Virus record (IMG/VR): IMGVR_UViG_3300021373_001027
Coordinates: 1 to 64,000 of that record
Direction: 5' to 3' (one strand)
DNA from: a virus
Length of the DNA: 64,000 nucleotides
Positions 33,712-40,814 of the stretch are shown here, one piece after another. Each line of letters begins with the position of its first letter. Within the stretch, counting starts at the first letter, position 1. A program made the position numbers and the translations under genes. Below the pieces are notes generated by a model, which was not told the origin of the DNA, did no database searches, and worked only from the letters and a program-made list of their open reading frames with translations.

Positions 33712-34338
33712 ATGGAAAAGAAAGCAGACAAAATCGTCGTTACAGCAGCGGCGAAGCGTACCATCAAAGCAGTCGCAAACGCGTTCACCGATGGTGAAAT
33801 CGCAATGGTTGATGCCGTCAATAAGGCGCAGTCAAGTGCACAGCGTGGCGCTGATAAGCTGTTAGCAGCAGGTATGACAGTCAATATGATGTTAATAGAT
33901 AAGAAGGCGCAGCGCGAGACTGAAATAGAGTTTGGCGGTAGCGTGCTAACAGTACTACACATTAGGCACTTGATCGACGTTGCAATGGTCGACGGGCTTT
34001 GTAAGGCGGGCGGTATATTCGGAGACGCGCACCATAAGGCGTTCAACAAGCCCACAAAGGAACGCACCGTTCAGGAAGCTAAAGATGCCAAAGCTGTACA
34101 GCAGCGCTTGGGAGTGCTAAGAGCGCGGCTTAAGCAGGCAATGGGCGCCACCACCACTAAAACGAGCGAGCCGAAGCAGCCCGTGTCACCGACCGAGAAA
34201 CTACTTAAGCAGATCGGTGCGGTTATCAAGTCAATGCAGAAACTTGAAACACCGGAGTTTGATGTGACCGAAGCTTGCAAGTATGCCATCAAGGCAGGGC
34301 TGACAATCGACCCAACGTTCACACTCAACGATAAGTAA
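33712..34338 (+). CDS. Unknown early protein, 208 residues
   Basis: First plus-strand gene. It starts MEKKADKIVVTAAAKRTIKAVANAFTD and is basic and largely helical, with a Thr/Pro-rich linker around 145-165 and a C-terminal helical segment. I do not recognise a family. Single-gene transcription unit: an AGTTATAC inverted repeat precedes it and a strong terminator follows directly. Its proximity to the candidate origin and to the operator-like repeats makes a regulatory or DNA-binding role worth considering, but nothing in the sequence shows one. Confidence 0.8.
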   Translation: MEKKADKIVVTAAAKRTIKAVANAFTDGEIAMVDAVNKAQSSAQRGADKLLAAGMTVNMMLIDKKAQRETEIEFGGSVLTVLHIRHLIDVAMVDGLCKAGGIFGDAHHKAFNKPTKERTVQEAKDAKAVQQRLGVLRARLKQAMGATTTKTSEPKQPVSPTEKLLKQIGAVIKSMQKLETPEFDVTEACKYAIKAGLTIDPTFTLNDK

Positions 34339-34346
34339 CTACCACT

Positions 34347-34371
34347 AGCCACCTTCGGGTGGCTTTTTTTT
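34347..34371 (+). terminator. Rho-independent terminator
   Basis: GCCACC (34348-34353), TTCG loop, GGTGGC (34358-34363) and eight T. It isolates the first early gene from the origin region. A second hairpin (CCCGC-N7-GCGGG) follows at 34374-34390 without a T run. Confidence 0.93.
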
Positions 34372-34473
34372 CGCCCGCGATTCGTGCGGGATTGATGCCA
34401 GTATATTAGTGTAGCATGTAGTTTTTGATGGCACGCTCACCGCATCGCAGAACTTTGAAGAGAACGGAGTACA

Positions 34474-34494
34474 AGTTATACACCGTGTATAACT
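34474..34494. promoter_or_regulatory. AGTTATAC inverted repeat, copy 2
   Basis: AGTTATAC-ACCGT-GTATAACT, perfect arms, between the terminator and the iteron array; not adjacent to a gene start. Confidence 0.85.
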
Positions 34495-34542
34495 TAATAA
34501 CGACATGATACCAGTAGATCGTGTAGCATCGTGTAGCTGGGA

Positions 34543-35060
34543 GTTGTAGGTTGTTATCGGTGGTTGTAGGTTGTTATCGGTTTCGCTTGGTTGTTATCGG
34601 TATTGTTACCTTTTTGGGACTTCCCGATAACAAAATACCATTTATAGGAACAGCTCACTAGATCACCCTCAGTGATACTCATTACACTTCTAAATGATTG
34701 CAGATGGTGAGTAGTAGTAGTAGTAGATTATTCTTTTTTTATTTTGTTATCGTTTTTTATTTATTAACTATTATTGGGGGATTCGCTAGACCCCGCTGGA
34801 ATGCTATCACCCCCAAGCTAACTCCCCCTCACAAGGTAATAGACCCGATAACACGATAACATCGTAACAAATCAATGAAATCAAGCACTTACCAAAAAAA
34901 ACGGTAACAATACAATAACAAACGATAACAAAACGATAACAAAGCCAAAAGGTAACAATACAATCGCCCCCGATAACAAACCAATCACGCCCAATAACAA
35001 TACCCCGCTCACCAAATAACAAAAAGGTAACAAACCAATCACGCCCAATAACAATACAAT
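34543..35060. other. Candidate replication origin: CGATAAC iterons around AT-rich DNA
   Basis: The heptamer CGATAAC occurs at 34625, 34846, 34854, 34923, 34934 and 34971, and its complement GTTATCG at 34553, 34573, 34593 and 34746. Many one-mismatch forms (GGTAACA, CAATAACA) lie between. Left copies mostly point one way, right copies the other, and the middle (34725-34775) is AT-rich with T runs. This is the layout of an iteron-type origin bound by an initiator. Location beside the early promoter agrees. No initiator is identified. Confidence 0.6.
34974..35057. repeat. 30-bp direct repeat within the iteron array
   Basis: The 30 bases starting TAACAAACCAATCACG at 34974-35003 recur exactly at 35028-35057, 54 bp apart; each contains one strong and one degenerate iteron. 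Confidence 0.9.
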
Positions 35061-35111
35061 AAACAGCCAATAACTAAATAAACTAGGGTTGCTTTACTTG
35101 GTTGGTTTTAC

Positions 35112-35140
35112 TTGACTCTAACGTGTTTAAAGCGTATAAT
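35112..35140 (+). promoter_or_regulatory. Strong sigma70-type early promoter
   Basis: TTGACT (35112-35117), 17-base spacer, TATAAT (35135-35140): 5 of 6 and 6 of 6 matches with optimal spacing. It reads toward the main early operon; transcription should start near 35147, giving a leader of about 500 bases before the first gene. An inverted repeat CATATACA-N9-TGTATATG lies in the leader at 35434-35458. Confidence 0.8.
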
Positions 35141-35251
35141 GGCTATTCAATGGTAGTAATTTGTGTTTGGACGCGTTGCTACCTATGCCGCACGACCCGC
35201 TTTGGTTGTGCTGTATGTTGACTGTTATAGAGCTAGCGATAGGGAGTGCGA

Positions 35252-35272
35252 AGTTATACACCACGTATAACT
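35252..35272. promoter_or_regulatory. AGTTATAC inverted repeat, copy 3
   Basis: AGTTATAC-ACCAC-GTATAACT, perfect arms, in the leader about 105 bases after the predicted transcription start. Confidence 0.85.
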
Positions 35273-35646
35273 TTGGTCTGAAAGCCGTTGCAACCATACA
35301 TCTTGTGGTCATGCGCGATCCTATCCACCGCCGGTCAGTCAGCCTACAGTTCCAACCGCTGCGGAGACGCACCCAACAATCCAAACTAGCCAGTGAATAC
35401 CGCGACGGGTACTGGCGAACCACGCAGCGAAAGCATATACATCTATCAAGTGTATATGTGAGTTGCGCGTGGAGTGGCTATTCGATGAACCCTCCCGAAT
35501 CCTCTGCACCACCGATCCCTCCGAGTCAGTATCCAATGAGCCTCGCGCCATGCAGCAATGCTGGCGAAAAATACCTGTCCACGGTTTCTCAATACCGTGT
35601 TGATAAAGCCATAGCAGAAACAGGTTAACAATAACGGAGACTTACC

Positions 35647-35871
35647 ATGAATCGACTACGCAAATCCTCGTACCACTACAGTAACTATTCCCTCCGCACT
35701 ACGGAGTCTATTCCCAGTGCACCGGTTACACCGTTCAACCCCGAGGCCGAAGGTCGGGTAACAACCCAGACCTACACCGGCTCACTGGTCAAGGGCATCG
35801 CAACGATGCACAAGTCTAACCTGATCCCTGTCACTTCGGGCATCGGGACTAATCCTAAAATCACAAGCTAA
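35647..35871 (+). CDS. Small early protein, 74 residues
   Basis: Starts MNRLRKSSYHYSNYSLRTTES, preceded by GGAG. Ser/Thr/Pro-rich, no domain recognised. A copy of the AGTTATAC inverted repeat begins at the last base of its stop codon. First gene after the strong early promoter, so probably one of the earliest proteins made; host-takeover roles are common at such positions but none is visible here. Confidence 0.65.
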   Translation: MNRLRKSSYHYSNYSLRTTESIPSAPVTPFNPEAEGRVTTQTYTGSLVKGIATMHKSNLIPVTSGIGTNPKITS

Positions 35872-35891
35872 GTTATACACCGTGTATAACT
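35871..35891. promoter_or_regulatory. AGTTATAC inverted repeat, copy 4
   Basis: AGTTATAC-ACCGT-GTATAACT, perfect arms, from the stop codon of one gene to a few bases before the AAGGAG of the next. Confidence 0.88.
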
Positions 35892-35905
35892 ATTAAGGAG
35901 AAAAA

Positions 35906-36253
35906 ATGGGAACAAGAAAAAGAAACATAGCCAACGCGATGTTATCAAGGCCATCGCAGATCGCCACTATTGTTAACAACCTGCCTTGTCCACCCGATGC
36001 GATCATCGCGCAATCCCGAGACAACATGACAGTGCTAAAAGCTGTGATGCTCTGGGAGTTGTACGATGATTGGTCGTACGAGTTAGCGTTAAATAACTAC
36101 GAGCGTCGTTCTCGGCATTACGTTAACGCGGCGTCTGTACTTAGTGACTGGTTAAAGAGTGAGTACAACATCAGACCGCTTGATGTGTTAATGCCCAACC
36201 CTGCACCAATAAACAACCCATTCAAAAAAATCTTTGGAGAAAACCATGACTGA
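35906..36253 (+). CDS. Early protein, 115 residues
   Basis: ATG follows a clear AAGGAG. The protein is helical, with LKAVMLWELYDDWSYELALNNYERRSRHYVNAASVLSDWL in the middle (two helices, Trp/Tyr-rich) and a Pro-rich C-terminus. No known family recognised. It overlaps the start of the DUF3150-like gene by 8 bases, so may be translated together with the cassette that follows. Confidence 0.75.
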   Translation: MGTRKRNIANAMLSRPSQIATIVNNLPCPPDAIIAQSRDNMTVLKAVMLWELYDDWSYELALNNYERRSRHYVNAASVLSDWLKSEYNIRPLDVLMPNPAPINNPFKKIFGENHD

Positions 36254-37148
36254 ACTAAACTTTAACACCCCCGATATTCAAACGGACGTATCCCTTGCCA
36301 CTAGCGCGTGCCTTGTAAGCTGGAACGTATCGGCGTGGTCGGGCCGTAAGAAAGACACCAAGGCAGCGGGTAGCCTATCAATGGCAACCGGCGCAACCAC
36401 CAAATCTGTGTCTGTACATAAAAAGCTGATCAGCCTACCTGAGTTTGAAGCCATCAGTAAGCACGTTGGCTGGGTACGCAATAACTTTCACTACACTAAG
36501 ACCTTACCTTGGTCTGATACAGGCTTGCGGTTACTCGCCACCGAGGAGTTGTTCGACTACAAGCCACAAATGGAGGAACACGCGCAGGAGTTCGATAGGC
36601 TTGTTCGTGAGTTCTTTTCAGTATACCTAGACGCGATCAACCGAGGTCGTAACGAGTTAGGTACGCTGTTTGACGAGACGCAGTACCCTACGCTGGACGA
36701 GCTTGCTAGTAAGTTCTCATGGCGTACGACGTTTATCCCTGTACCTACGAGTAATGACTTCCGCATTGATGTATCCCAAGTGCAGAAAGATAGCTTGGCG
36801 AGTGAGTACGAGGACTTCTATCAAGCTGAGATGAAGCGTGCAATGGATACCGTGTGGGTAGACTTGCATACGTCACTGGTAGAGCTAAGCCAGAAGCTTG
36901 ACTTTGAAGCGGCTGGTAAGAAAAACAAGTTGTTTGCATCACGGCTGGATACCATACGCCAGCTAACCCGATTGCTGGGGTCATGTAACTTTACCAACGA
37001 TCCCAAAATGTCTGCTATGCAGCGCAAACTGGCATCAGCGTTTGACGGCTTGACGGTGGAGCAGCTTCGCCACAGTGATTCATTGCGTGTCGAGACTAAA
37101 GCTGAGCTTGACGATGCTATCCGACAGCTTCCTAGTTTGGACTTCTAA
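36246..37148 (+). CDS. DUF3150-like partner of the MoxR/VWA cassette
   Basis: 300 residues from the ATG at 36246, which follows TTGGAGAAAACC; a TTG four codons upstream is part of that ribosome site. The first 90 residues include LVSWNVSAWSGRKKDTKA and LPWSDTGLRLL, and the rest is helical. Proteins of this type, usually grouped as DUF3150, occur in phages next to MoxR-type AAA+ ATPases and VWA-metallopeptidase proteins, the same order as here. Domain assignment is by resemblance and context. Probably a component or substrate of that ATPase system. Confidence 0.65.
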   Translation: MTELNFNTPDIQTDVSLATSACLVSWNVSAWSGRKKDTKAAGSLSMATGATTKSVSVHKKLISLPEFEAISKHVGWVRNNFHYTKTLPWSDTGLRLLATEELFDYKPQMEEHAQEFDRLVREFFSVYLDAINRGRNELGTLFDETQYPTLDELASKFSWRTTFIPVPTSNDFRIDVSQVQKDSLASEYEDFYQAEMKRAMDTVWVDLHTSLVELSQKLDFEAAGKKNKLFASRLDTIRQLTRLLGSCNFTNDPKMSAMQRKLASAFDGLTVEQLRHSDSLRVETKAELDDAIRQLPSLDF

Positions 37149-37168
37149 AGTTATACATCGGTATAACT
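37149..37168. promoter_or_regulatory. AGTTATAC inverted repeat, copy 5
   Basis: AGTTATAC-ATCG-GTATAACT with a 4-base centre. It starts immediately after the stop codon and ends 7 bases before the next ATG, where a ribosome-binding site would normally be. Confidence 0.9.
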
Positions 37169-37175
37169 ATCTAAT

Positions 37176-37382
37176 ATGAAGTATTACGTTGAAGCATATT
37201 ACGAGGATGGTGGTCAAATCCTCGGTAATCTGGACGGGCAAGCGGTGCTTAGGTGCCGCAACCCCCGTCGAACCAAGCACTACCGTCATTTACAAGACGT
37301 TATTGCTCAAGGCAAGCACCCCAAAGTTTCGTACTACCGTATCGTAGACGAACATAACCGACTGTTTGAAACCATCATATAA
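37176..37382 (+). CDS. Small early protein, 68 residues
   Basis: MKYYVEAYYEDGGQILGNLDGQAVLRCRN..., mixed alpha/beta, basic centre. No family recognised. It has no Shine-Dalgarno sequence; an AGTTATAC hairpin occupies that position. It lies between the DUF3150-like and AAA+ genes, so is part of the cassette. Confidence 0.72.
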   Translation: MKYYVEAYYEDGGQILGNLDGQAVLRCRNPRRTKHYRHLQDVIAQGKHPKVSYYRIVDEHNRLFETII

Positions 37383-37397
37383 TCTTTGGAGAAAACC

Positions 37398-38486
37398 ATG
37401 AATGCATTAAAAACTTACGCTGTAAATTTTGAAGAAGCGGTGTCTGCTATCGTGAACCTTGGCGATGAGGTGACATACGTGTTTGAGGGTGATATGGGTA
37501 TTGGCAAATCAGCCATGCTCAAAATGGTGGCCGAGGCACTGCCTAACCACGTACCCTGCTACTTCGATTGCAACACCAAAGACGTAGCCGATGCCTTTGT
37601 ACCTGACATTTCTTCAGCGCAGACTGAGAATGTGGTACGTATGGTGCCTAACGCAGAGTTCGGTATTCAACACGGTAAACCTGTTATCCTGATGATAGAC
37701 GAGGTGGGTAAAGCCGAAGGTGCTTTGCTTAAAGCGTTGTTCGCAACGTTCCACGAGCGTAGCATTGGCATGACCCCGTTACCCAAAGGCTCTATCGTCT
37801 TTGCAACAACCAATCTGGGAGCCGAGAATTTGGGTGACCTGATCCCTCCGCATGGCTTAGACCGTGTAACTAAAGTACGACTCCGAAAGCCGACCCCTAC
37901 TGAATGGATGGAGTGGGGCTTTAACAATGACATTCACCCTACCGTTCTGGCGTGGGTAAAAGACAATCCTCAGTTATTTAATTCCTTCGACGATGTATCT
38001 TCCCCTGAAGATAATCACTACATCTACCACCCCAACGTTGTACGTGACGGGTTTGTAACTCCGCGTGGTCTGGAACGTGCATCCAAGATCATTCACAAGA
38101 TGGACTTGATTGGTGAGACTATGACACGTAGCTCTCTGATCGGTACGCTAGGTTCTCATGGTGCTGGTGATCTTATGGCGTTTGTGACATTGTTCAATCA
38201 AATCCCCTCGCATGATGCAATACTGTCTAGTCCAACTACGGCTATCGTACCTACTGATGCAGCGGCGGCTTGTATGGTGGTGGCGCGTGCACTTGTTAAG
38301 CTTGAAGCTAAGGACGTTTCTAAGTGGATGGAATACCTAGTACGTTTGGACAAAGGTGCACAAGTATTGTTTGGTCTACAAGCTAAGGCCAAAACCTACA
38401 AGCGTCAGAAAGCCGTTGTCAGTAACGGTGCGTTCAACAAGTGGGCGTTGGACAATAGTTATATCTTCAGTGCTGACAAGCAATAG
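37398..38486 (+). CDS. MoxR-type AAA+ ATPase
   Basis: 362 residues from the ATG at 37398, preceded by TTGGAGAAAACC; the TTG of that motif could be read as an upstream start but is unlikely. Walker A GDMGIGKS (31-38), Walker B VILMIDEVGKA (about 96-106), sensor-like FATTNLGAENLGD and PHGLDRVTKVRLRKP. MoxR ATPases act as chaperones that remodel or load metal into partner proteins and typically pair with VWA proteins, as the next gene does. The last codons overlap an AGTTATAC inverted repeat; a terminator follows. Confidence 0.88.
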   Translation: MNALKTYAVNFEEAVSAIVNLGDEVTYVFEGDMGIGKSAMLKMVAEALPNHVPCYFDCNTKDVADAFVPDISSAQTENVVRMVPNAEFGIQHGKPVILMIDEVGKAEGALLKALFATFHERSIGMTPLPKGSIVFATTNLGAENLGDLIPPHGLDRVTKVRLRKPTPTEWMEWGFNNDIHPTVLAWVKDNPQLFNSFDDVSSPEDNHYIYHPNVVRDGFVTPRGLERASKIIHKMDLIGETMTRSSLIGTLGSHGAGDLMAFVTLFNQIPSHDAILSSPTTAIVPTDAAAACMVVARALVKLEAKDVSKWMEYLVRLDKGAQVLFGLQAKAKTYKRQKAVVSNGAFNKWALDNSYIFSADKQ

Positions 38487-38504
38487 TTATACAACGGTAT
38501 AACT
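38485..38504. promoter_or_regulatory. AGTTATAC inverted repeat, copy 6
   Basis: AGTTATAC-AACG-GTATAACT with a 4-base centre. It starts inside the TAG stop codon and lies five bases before a rho-independent terminator. Confidence 0.9.
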
Positions 38505-38508
38505 TTAT

Positions 38509-38538
38509 GGGGTGACAGTTTTTGTCACCCTTTTTTTT
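38509..38538 (+). terminator. Rho-independent terminator between AAA+ and VWA genes
   Basis: GGGTGACA (38510-38517), 5-base loop, TGTCACCC (38523-38530), eight T. Placed inside the cassette, 18 bases before the VWA start. It should lower VWA and replication-gene expression relative to the ATPase unless antiterminated. Confidence 0.92.
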
Positions 38539-38555
38539 ATCAATGGAGAGTTAAC

Positions 38556-39845
38556 ATGAATATGTTGAATATTGGTATTAAGTTCACACTAGAACAGCGT
38601 CTAGATAAAGCGTTGGGTGATCTTATGGACGGCCCTCACGGACAGGCACGCTATCGTGCAATGGCTGGCATCTTTATGCTGGGTGACTGTTCAATCAGTG
38701 AAGAAGCCGGTGTAACAGCTTACACCAATGGCATTGACGAGGTGTATGGTCGTGCGTTCTTTGAAAACCTGAGTGACGCGCAGCTTCGCTATGTACGGGT
38801 GCACGAGAACAAGCACAAAATGTACAAGCACCCTTCGTTGTTCAAGTGGTTGTGGGATATAGATGCGGCAGCGGCAGGTGAAGCTACTGATCATTATATT
38901 AACTTACAGATAAACGACGAGAACCCCGATGGGTTTTGTAAGATGCCCACCGATGAGAACGGCGACCCAATGGGTTTTGCTAATCCTAAGTACAAAGGCA
39001 AAGACCCCGTTGCTATCTTCTGGGATATTGTCAATGCTAAGAAAGCTAACAATGACAATGGTGAAAGTGAGAGTGGTGACGGTAAGAGTACTGAAGGTAA
39101 TGGTGATGATAGCGGTGCGCCTAGTCCCGACGATGGTAATTTTGATGATCATGGTCACTTCGACGATGCGTTATCACCTGATCAAGAAAAGCAAGTAGAG
39201 CGTGCTGTAGAGGACGCCATACGTCAAGGTCTACTGGCATCAAGCAAAAGCGGGAACGGCGACACGCTGGGTTTAGCTGAACTAGTCGAACCCAAGGTTG
39301 ATTGGAAAGTGGCACTTCGAGACTTCATACAAGCTAACTGTAAGGGTCGCAGGTTAACAACATATCGCAGACCCAACCGCAGGTTTATGGGGGCTAAGAT
39401 ATACCTACCAAGTTTATATGATCAACGTGTTGACGATCTTATCATTGCACCGGATTGCTCTGGTTCGATGCTGTCACCAAGGCAGTGGCAAACCATGCTC
39501 ACCGAGTTACACGCGGCCATTAAAATGGTAACACCTAAACGTGTTCACATATTGTATTGGGACTCTAAAGTACGTAGGCATGAAACGTACACTGAAGAAA
39601 AAGCCGATGATATTCTTAAGAGTGTTAAACCTGTAGGCGGCGGCGGTACTAATCCTGAGTGTATACCTCAGTACATACTTGATAATAAAATCAAGGGCCA
39701 GTGTGCCGTGGTGTTGACTGACGGTTACTTTTTCTACGGTCAAGGTGATTGGACTATGCCTGTACTCTGGGGTGTTATTGACAATAAATCCTTTAAAGCT
39801 GCTAAGGGTAAAGCCTTGCACATTCAGTCGAGTAGCATACGATGA
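38556..39845 (+). CDS. VWA-like protein with putative metallopeptidase domain (DUF2201 type)
   Basis: 429 residues. N-terminal helical domain with H83-ENK-H87, an HExxH zinc-peptidase motif in VRVHENKHKMYKH. An acidic, low-complexity linker follows (about 165-210, rich in Asp, Gly, Ser). The C-terminal VWA-like domain has a MIDAS motif D300-CSGS, GGGGTNP and VVLTDGYF. This matches the VWA-like DUF2201 architecture, with a predicted metallopeptidase domain at the N-terminus. It follows a MoxR ATPase, its usual partner. Role in phages is not established, to my knowledge. The next ORF overlaps its stop (ATGA). Confidence 0.85.
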   Translation: MNMLNIGIKFTLEQRLDKALGDLMDGPHGQARYRAMAGIFMLGDCSISEEAGVTAYTNGIDEVYGRAFFENLSDAQLRYVRVHENKHKMYKHPSLFKWLWDIDAAAAGEATDHYINLQINDENPDGFCKMPTDENGDPMGFANPKYKGKDPVAIFWDIVNAKKANNDNGESESGDGKSTEGNGDDSGAPSPDDGNFDDHGHFDDALSPDQEKQVERAVEDAIRQGLLASSKSGNGDTLGLAELVEPKVDWKVALRDFIQANCKGRRLTTYRRPNRRFMGAKIYLPSLYDQRVDDLIIAPDCSGSMLSPRQWQTMLTELHAAIKMVTPKRVHILYWDSKVRRHETYTEEKADDILKSVKPVGGGGTNPECIPQYILDNKIKGQCAVVLTDGYFFYGQGDWTMPVLWGVIDNKSFKAAKGKALHIQSSSIR

Positions 39846-40069
39846 AACAACCTATTGTTAAAAAACTACCTACCCACAAAAAAGTAAAGTACATGATTGA
39901 TAACCCCGAGCTTGCAGGAGTATTATTAGATCATTGGGCAGGTAGCAGCACCAAGCACTTTACTGTTAAGGACGCTAAGAGGTTCGGCAAAGACGTACGT
40001 TCGTCTCCGCTTACTATGGGGGAATGGATGGACATTGAGTGGGAGGGTATGGCTGATGACAAAAGCTGA
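39842..40069 (+). CDS. Small early protein, 75 residues
   Basis: Overlaps the VWA stop as ATGA. MKQPIVKKLPTHKKVKYMIDNPELAGVLLDHWAG..., basic first half and acidic last half ending MGEWMDIEWEGMADDKS. Function unknown; overlap implies coupled expression with the VWA protein. Confidence 0.68.
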   Translation: MKQPIVKKLPTHKKVKYMIDNPELAGVLLDHWAGSSTKHFTVKDAKRFGKDVRSSPLTMGEWMDIEWEGMADDKS

Positions 40070-40202
40070 AATGCAAATGTTTCACGACGTTAATGATAAA
40101 TGCCAAGCGTTAATTCGTGAAAACAAAGCCCTAAAGCTAACTATAAAGAAGTTACTTTCACAACTAGTTAAGATTAAAGGAGCTAGCAATGAAGATGCCT
40201 AG
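40056..40202 (+). CDS. Small coiled-coil protein, 48 residues
   Basis: Short frame MTKAEMQMFHDVNDKCQALIRENK... overlapping both neighbours. The second half shows heptad Leu/Ile positions (LIRENKALKLTIKKLLSQLVKI), so a short coiled coil is likely. The GGGAGGG 9 bases upstream is a good ribosome site. Unknown function. Confidence 0.6.
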   Translation: MTKAEMQMFHDVNDKCQALIRENKALKLTIKKLLSQLVKIKGASNEDA

Positions 40203-40275
40203 AGATTGTATCTACGCGTTATCGTTTTTGTTTGCGTTGATTTCTATTTACTCAATTGTTGCTGAGATACAGTAG
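40189..40275 (+). CDS. Tiny membrane protein, 28 residues
   Basis: MKMPRDCIYALSFLFALISI..., basic start and a single hydrophobic stretch of about 19 residues, then EIQ. AAGGAG lies 7 bases before the ATG. Overlaps the upstream mini-gene. A single-pass inner membrane peptide; possible superinfection or host-control role is speculation. Confidence 0.6.
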   Translation: MKMPRDCIYALSFLFALISIYSIVAEIQ

Positions 40276-40279
40276 CTAA

Positions 40280-40300
40280 AGTTATACAGGAGGTATAACA
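40280..40300. promoter_or_regulatory. AGTTATAC inverted repeat, copy 7, with Shine-Dalgarno in the loop
   Basis: AGTTATAC-AGGAG-GTATAACA: left arm perfect, last base of the right arm changed. The centre supplies the AGGAGG ribosome-binding site (40288-40293) for the ATG at 40302, eight bases on. If this folds as RNA, ribosome access is through a 5-base loop, implying translational control. Confidence 0.85.
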
Positions 40301-40301
40301 A

Positions 40302-40502
40302 ATGGATAACATTTCCACCGGAAAGCTTGCCCACCCTGCGAATTTGGGTAGGCAAAAGTCTGTTGACGACACTATATCAATGGACAGACTAGAGAAGTTT
40401 GTTAACAGGACGTTTCATTGGAAGTCTTTACCGGCTTCTGATCAAATGAAAATGGCTAAAGAGTTACTACGAAGGAGGCGAGAAAGTGGAGGGGTCTACT
40501 GA
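40302..40502 (+). CDS. Small early protein, 66 residues
   Basis: MDNISTGKLAHPANLGRQKS, then a helical basic half (LEKFVNRTFHWKSLPASDQMKMAKELLRRRR). Its ribosome site is in the loop of an AGTTATAC inverted repeat. No family recognised; the Arg-rich helix could bind nucleic acid. Confidence 0.7.
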   Translation: MDNISTGKLAHPANLGRQKSVDDTISMDRLEKFVNRTFHWKSLPASDQMKMAKELLRRRRESGGVY

Positions 40503-40572
40503 GGTTATTCTTTTCTATGGGATGATTGTTTGCATCATCGCTTTTAGTTTTCTTTCAACGAGGCGCAAATAA
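40486..40572 (+). CDS. Tiny membrane protein, 28 residues
   Basis: GTG start with AAGGAGG 8 bases upstream, giving an acidic start (MEGSTEV), one hydrophobic segment (ILFYGMIVCIIAFSFL) and a basic end STRRK. Positive-inside predicts an N-out, C-in peptide. The stop overlaps the DUF3310 start as TAATG. Confidence 0.6.
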   Translation: MEGSTEVILFYGMIVCIIAFSFLSTRRK

Positions 40573-40814
40573 TGAAGGAAGGACACGATGTAGTTGACAA
40601 GCCCAATCATTATATGGTGGCGGGCATTGAGGTTAGGGACATACAAAAGGAGTTATGTGCACCATTCATAGGTCAAGAGGCTAGTGATCTAAGCAATGCA
40701 ATCAAGTACCTACTGCGATCCCCAAAAAAAGGCAAGCTTGCAGAGGACTTGAAGAAGTGTCGCAGACATATTACTTGGCTGATTGATTCAATAGAGGGGA
40801 CTTCATGCAAATAA
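40572..40814 (+). CDS. DUF3310 protein, T7 gp1.7-like nucleotide kinase family
   Basis: 80 residues. VDKPNHYMVAGIEVRDIQKEL at 8-28, GQEASDLSNAIKYLLRSPKKG at 34-54 and LAEDLKKCRRHITWLIDSI near the end reproduce the DUF3310 pattern (NHY...G.E..D.., ..NA.KYL.R...K....DL.K...Y). T7 gp1.7, a member, phosphorylates dTMP and dGMP. Whether this short version is active cannot be told. Start overlaps the tiny membrane gene (TAATG). Confidence 0.8.
   Translation: MKEGHDVVDKPNHYMVAGIEVRDIQKELCAPFIGQEASDLSNAIKYLLRSPKKGKLAEDLKKCRRHITWLIDSIEGTSCK

Larger units (their letters stand above)
34372..35646. other. Non-coding region with candidate origin and early promoter
   Basis: About 1.28 kb without a supported gene. 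Holds two AGTTATAC inverted repeats, the CGATAAC iteron array, an AT-rich stretch near 34725-34775, a consensus promoter at 35112, and a roughly 500-base leader before the next gene. Open frames here are broken up by repeats or look random in composition. Confidence 0.75.

Noticed and set aside
34807-35070. 87-codon minus-strand frame in the iteron region
   Set aside because: Its repeated residues (VIGRDWFV etc.) merely translate the iterons; no ribosome site.
35161-35628. 155-codon plus-strand frame in the early leader
   Set aside because: TTG start without a ribosome site, contains an AGTTATAC repeat, amino-acid make-up looks random, and the opposite strand is also open over part of it.
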